Assembly (NCBI GenBank): GCA_037954665.1
Contig: JBBMOL010000021.1
Coordinates: 3,534,001-3,598,000 of the forward strand
Direction: 5' to 3'
DNA: 64,000 nt
DNA from: Laguncularia racemosa
Lineage: Eukaryota; Streptophyta; Magnoliopsida; Myrtales; Combretaceae
Shown here in pieces: positions 60,301 through 64,000 of this stretch. The notes beneath the pieces are model-generated. The model made no database searches, had not been told where the DNA came from, and saw only the letters and a program-made list of their open reading frames with translations. Positions within the stretch are counted from its first letter, which is position 1; every line of letters starts with the position of its first letter. Both the position numbers and the translations under genes were made by a program.

Positions 60301-60500
60301 CATTTGCTTCTTATCCCTCTTTCTCTCGTGCAATCATATGGGTACATTCTGTTTCTATAATTATTAGTTGCATTAACATTTTAATATGTGTAGTATATTT
60401 GGTTCATATGTAAAAATTGAACCTCCCATTTTCCAATATTTGAAAAGAATATAAAGAAGTTGTGTAGGACCAAAGTTACTGAATTATTTTCCCTTTCCCT
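57381..60500. other. AT-rich intergenic DNA upstream of NF-YB
   Basis: No supported gene. A worn retroelement trace is possible at 58340-58650 (GATGCGGAACCCTAGAATCC). Homopolymer runs occur at 58230-58250 (A) and 58739-58754 (T). Two overlapping opposite open frames at 59795-60091 have no recognisable family. Confidence 0.5.
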
Positions 60501-60511
60501 CCTTAGTTCCT

Positions 60512-60519
60512 TATAAAAA
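60512..60519 (+). promoter_or_regulatory. TATA box of the NF-YB gene
   Basis: TATAAAAA, 136 bp upstream of the start codon, in a locally well-formed core promoter (CCTTATAAAAAGACC). Transcription would begin about 30 bp downstream, near 60545. Confidence 0.7.
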
Positions 60520-60579
60520 GACCAACTCTAGTTCTTCTCATCAACAGCCTATCTCAAAACATCACCAAAAAACTACAAT

Positions 60580-60606
60580 TCTCTCCCCCCCCTCTCTCTC
60601 TCTCCC
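60580..60606 (+). promoter_or_regulatory. CT-rich tract in the NF-YB leader
   Basis: Nearly uninterrupted CTCTCCCCCCC...CTCTCTCTCTCTCCC in the probable 5' untranslated region. Such pyrimidine tracts are common in plant leaders and can affect expression level; no specific role is shown here. Confidence 0.6.
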
Positions 60607-60647
60607 TTAAAATCAATCCAAATAATTTTAACAAAGACTCTTCTTCC

Positions 60648-61235
60648 ATGACAGGGAAAAGAAACCAAACAAGCCCAGTAGGGAGTCCAACATCACCAGA
60701 CATAAATTCATCGTTGTCCAAAGAACAAGACAGGTTCCTTCCCATAGCTAATGTAAGCAGAATCATGAAAAAGTCACTTCCAGCGAATGCCAAGATCTCT
60801 AAAGAAGCTAAAGAGACGGTCCAGGAATGTGTCTCAGAGTTCATCAGTTTCATAACCGGCGAGGCATCTGACAAGTGCCAGAGAGAGAAGAGAAAGACCG
60901 TTAATGGTGATGATCTCTTATGGGCTATGACCACTTTAGGGTTTGAGAATTATGTTGGACCCTTGAAGGCTTATCTAAATAGATATAGAGAAACCGAGGG
61001 AGAGAAGAATTCAATGATCTCAACAAGGCAAGAAGACCATACTAGTATTGAGAATCACAGTGGCCATGATGGCCACGAAGATAATGACAAGACAAACCTT
61101 TTTCAGGGTTTAAATAAAGGTAATACTATCAATAGCTTTTATGGTCTTGGTGTTGGCGGGGCACAACTAAACTTGGTCGGACCAGGTGGTTTTAACATCG
61201 ACAGGATTCGTGAAAATGGGAAATTTCTTGTATAG
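60648..61235 (+). CDS. NF-YB (HAP3/CBF-A) histone-fold transcription factor subunit
   Basis: 195 residues, single exon. NF-YB pairs with NF-YC through a histone fold; with NF-YA the trimer binds CCAAT boxes in the nucleus. The conserved core spans about residues 25-118: EQDRFLPIANVSRIMKK, LPANAKISKEAKETVQECVSE, FISFITGEASDKCQREKRKT and NGDDLLWAMTTLGF. The residue that is Asp in LEC1-type proteins is Lys52 here, so this is the non-LEC1 group; the core most resembles the NF-YB2/NF-YB3 kind, whose members act in flowering and stress control in Arabidopsis. Being intronless fits that group. The C-terminal tail (119-195) is polar with Gly-rich patches. One oddity: the usual Glu of DYVEPLK is Gly104 (NYVGPLK). 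The ATG lies in a good context and directly precedes the family's short Ser/Pro-rich N-terminus. No mutations break it; it is the only intact gene in the window. Confidence 0.97.
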   Translation: MTGKRNQTSPVGSPTSPDINSSLSKEQDRFLPIANVSRIMKKSLPANAKISKEAKETVQECVSEFISFITGEASDKCQREKRKTVNGDDLLWAMTTLGFENYVGPLKAYLNRYRETEGEKNSMISTRQEDHTSIENHSGHDGHEDNDKTNLFQGLNKGNTINSFYGLGVGGAQLNLVGPGGFNIDRIRENGKFLV

Positions 61236-63420
61236 ATGATATGGTTTACAGATAATATATTTTATATCTTAGATCTATGAGATCCATTAGATTCTCTAAA
61301 TCTAAAAATCAAAATCTATAGTCTATATAAATTAGATCTATATAAGAACAATCGTGAAAAGGATGATAAGGCAACCAATGAAGGAGTTCTAGCTTAAGTT
61401 CATAAGAGAAAGGGGTGGTACAGATTATCGCCATATATTATTTACTGTTGATCATAATTATTAATGGTGCTTTTATATGTATTTCTACATGAGTTATTAT
61501 TTATACTAAATATGTAGTACAGTTGCTCTATCAAATTTTTGTTATTAGCGTTCGAGTATTCTCTACCAAATCTAACTCCAAAAGGCCCAAATCATATTAT
61601 ATGTAACTTAGGTGCAATTTCTTTTTATTTAATTTCGATGGGTTAATTATGTTGATCTTTTACGTTTTTAATTATATTTTTCGTCAGATTTTTCTTTAAT
61701 GGACGTTATGTAAATGAGTTTTATATGTGATATAAGTCATTTTGTATGTTTTACGTACAATATACAACTTAAATTAACTACAACAAACAAAATTATTATT
61801 TCACATGCACCCTCCTTTAGCAGAATGAAAAGGAATAACACTTCTGGCAATTTTGATTGTGACCACAACTTTACATATTCTGCTTTCTCTTCAGCGTTGC
61901 CTCGGAGCTTATGTCTATCTTGTTTATAGATGATGTGTTTTGCATATTTATATTCATAAGACTCGTAACTTTTTTATATGACCCCCGCGAATTTAAGGAC
62001 ACAGAAAATTTTAATCTACTTGCCATTTTTTTACTAGCATGTTAACGTAAGTGCAACAGGTCAGCATATTGTATTAATTTACTACTTGATTGTTTATGAT
62101 TTATTGATTTCCTGCGACTACTACTTGATCATATGTTAGACTCAGCTAGAATTAACTGTAAAAGGATATTAATGATTAAAATGTGTCACCTAAATTAAAA
62201 GTAACCAATAACAAAAACTAGCAAATATTAATATGCATTTTTAAAATACATAGTCCAAAAATTTTAAATTAGTATCGATATGTTATTCATTATTTTATTT
62301 TATAAATTAATATCAATTATCTTTTATAATTTATATGAGACTGTATTATTTTACATAGAATATCAAAATCTCCCGCTTAAACCTAAGATATCACATAAAA
62401 ATAAGCTACATGGTAAAATATTTAGATGATTAAAGATATTATATTCAGGAGTTTGATTAATTAAATTTTCTAAGGACGGCTTCGGTCGCAAAAAGCTACT
62501 AGTACGCGTAAGACGAATATCACAACGACTGGCTGTTCAAGAGTTAATATAAATAATGCCTTCTAAAAGTAAACGTTAACATCAAATAAGTCATAAATTA
62601 AAAAAAAAAAAATCCTAACGAGATGTCTACGAAATCGCTTTTTTGAGGGGCAGAGCCTCTTCCATATATGCATTCATTCATGAATTTAATTATATTCATT
62701 TCTCATAATTTGGTTTTTGATTACTAGAATAAAAAATAAAAATGAAATAGAGCACTATCCCAAACAAAATAATAATAAAAAAATGGTGGACATCTTTCAA
62801 ATTTCCTAACCCATATATATCACTGACAATGCTCTTTCCCGATGTGATGGCAAAGAATCTATCAGTCTAGGACAGACAGCAGAACAAAGGGCAAAAGATA
62901 TATATTCAGCATAAAGATTGAAGAAGCATATGTGCCCTTTAATTAGTTTTTTTTTTTTTTTTTAACTTTTCTAGGTACAAAGATACCATGTGCAATGATG
63001 TATTGGTTTAGGTTCAAATAAGAAATTAATTTGACTCTTTTTCTTTTCGTTTCAGCATAAACAATATCTTTATCTCCACAGGAGTTGATGTTAGCTAGCA
63101 AGTAGCCAGGAATTTTCTAGACCAAGACACCTGTGATTTAACAGTGGTTATGCAATGCAATAATTTAACCTCTAACAGATGTCCATTTCATCATAATGAA
63201 AAAAAAAATAAAGGAAAAAAAATTGTGCAATCGTTCTCTAGTAAGTTTTCCTATTGTAAGTCTTGGTATGGTCACAGTAGGTCAATGAGCTGTCTATCTT
63301 AAGGTGATATGTAATATCTAAAAGCTTTTGAGATAGAGCAGAAAGAATCGTTAAAAGTATAGCGGAATTAGGTAATTTCATTATTTTTTTAATAAAAAAT
63401 TAAAATTAATTATTATTTAT
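61236..63420. other. 3' flank of NF-YB and AT-rich intergenic DNA
   Basis: Presumed 3' untranslated region after 61235, without a clear single poly(A) signal. Beyond it, nothing supported: the 61714-61929 open frame has no family signature, and poly-T and poly-A runs occur at 62947-62963 and near 63200. Confidence 0.5.
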
Positions 63421-63429
63421 TCTAATTAA

Positions 63430-64000
63430 TGCAAAAGCAAATCCAGTCAGTGAAATAGACCCAGTGAACCAATCACCCCTCTTATCTATTAGTTAGTTAG
63501 CAATAACAATGACTGCATAAGACAAATTATTTTCCTCTCCTTCTCTTATTCTAAGCACTTATACTATCTCTCTCTCAATCCAAGGAGAAATTGTTTCAAT
63601 CCTCCATGAAAAATCAAGGTAAACACCCCTCCCCTTCTTTCTAGATTTCTAAGAATCTAACGAAACCCTAAGACAAGCATGTGATGAAATCAGGGTAAGT
63701 GATTGTGTGGAAAGTGATGTGGGTATCGTAGCTGACACGGGTTGATTGGACGTGTCTTTTATAAGACACGACCATGTAATGTGTTTGGAAGCTCCCAAAA
63801 ACATACACGGTCTGATACACGGCTAGAAGGCACGGCCGTGTGTTGTGCCAGCATGATTCTTAAAAACATACACGGCCACATACACGACAAGGAGGTACGG
63901 CCGTGTGTTGTGTTAGGAAAATCCCCAAAAACTTACACGGCCTGACACACGGTCAGAAGGCACGGCCATGTGTTGTAGCAGGAGTGTCCATAGAAGCTTA
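63430..64000 (+). mobile_element. LTR-like sequence running off the right edge
   Basis: Related to region E: the block TCTCTCAATCCAAGGAGAAATTG (63573-) parallels the CTCTTTCAATTCAAGGAAAACC block near 48655, including the following GGTAA. It leads into a CACGG/CCGTG tandem array of the type found in plant gypsy LTRs. The left boundary is not determined. Confidence 0.45.
63741..64000 (+). repeat. 65-bp tandem repeats rich in CACGG/CCGTG
   Basis: Units are marked by ACACGG at 63805, 63870 and 63935, exactly 65 bp apart, each followed about 25 bp later by GGCACGGCCGTGTGTTG or a close variant. A more decayed unit precedes them from about 63741, and the array continues past the window edge. Confidence 0.85.

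Noticed and set aside
1..64000. tRNA, rRNA or CRISPR loci
   Set aside because: None seen. The short GCTCTGATACCA matches are retroelement primer sites, not tRNA genes, and the tandem repeats lack CRISPR structure.
1..64000. A new defence or metabolic gene system
   Set aside because: All coding signals other than NF-YB are retroelement proteins or the captured reductase; no multi-gene host system is present.

Overview
This is gene-poor, AT-rich plant nuclear DNA, almost certainly from an angiosperm. It is packed with plant LTR retrotransposons: CRM-like and Del/Tekay-like Ty3/gypsy elements, Ty1/copia, and Tat/Ogre-like LTRs. Their primer-binding sites match plant initiator tRNA-Met. The only intact host gene I can support is a single-exon NF-YB transcription factor subunit at 60648-61235. 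The species cannot be read from the sequence.

Left block (1-20.8 kb). A broken CRM-like element P occupies 1-1997. It is followed by the minus-strand gag (2040-3330), primer site and 5' LTR (3702 to about 17237) of a Del/Tekay-like element D. Into that LTR is inserted CRM-like element X (4156-14057, exact 5-bp duplication ATGAA). X contains element Y (6898-12529), and Y contains a Tat/Ogre-like solo LTR, W (9182-11174, exact duplication AAGTG). Another solo LTR, V (14160-15747), sits in the same D LTR. From 17.2 to 20.8 kb there are only degenerate remnants, including an orphan zinc knuckle.

Middle block (20.8-41.3 kb). A CRM-type solo LTR abuts a decayed copia element K. K is cut inside its gag zinc knuckle by element H (22337-37882, minus). 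H has giant LTRs, about 5.46 kb for the 5' copy and 2.6 kb for the internally deleted 3' copy, around a noncoding core of only about 0.9 kb. Each LTR carries an intronless fragment of a NADPH-cytochrome P450 reductase gene. The 5' LTR of H is in turn invaded by F (28919-35474, plus), a CRM-clade element with recognisable gag, protease, RT, RNase H and integrase, all broken by stops and frameshifts. Its pol frame runs into the 3' LTR.

Right block (41.3-64 kb). A direct and inverted repeat cluster lies at 43.4-45.7 kb, and a long degenerate LTR-like region E at 48.5-52.2 kb. A 5.0-kb solo LTR of the H family (52364-57375, exact duplication CATTC) lacks the reductase insert but has an internal 842-bp tandem duplication. 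The NF-YB gene follows, with its TATA box and CT-rich leader. The window closes on another LTR-like region with 65-bp tandem repeats rich in CACGG/CCGTG.

No retroelement here looks able to move alone; all are broken. The most interesting structures are the reductase cDNA carried inside giant LTRs, the primer-binding-site repeats built into the LTR ends of Y, and the fully resolvable nested insertions.
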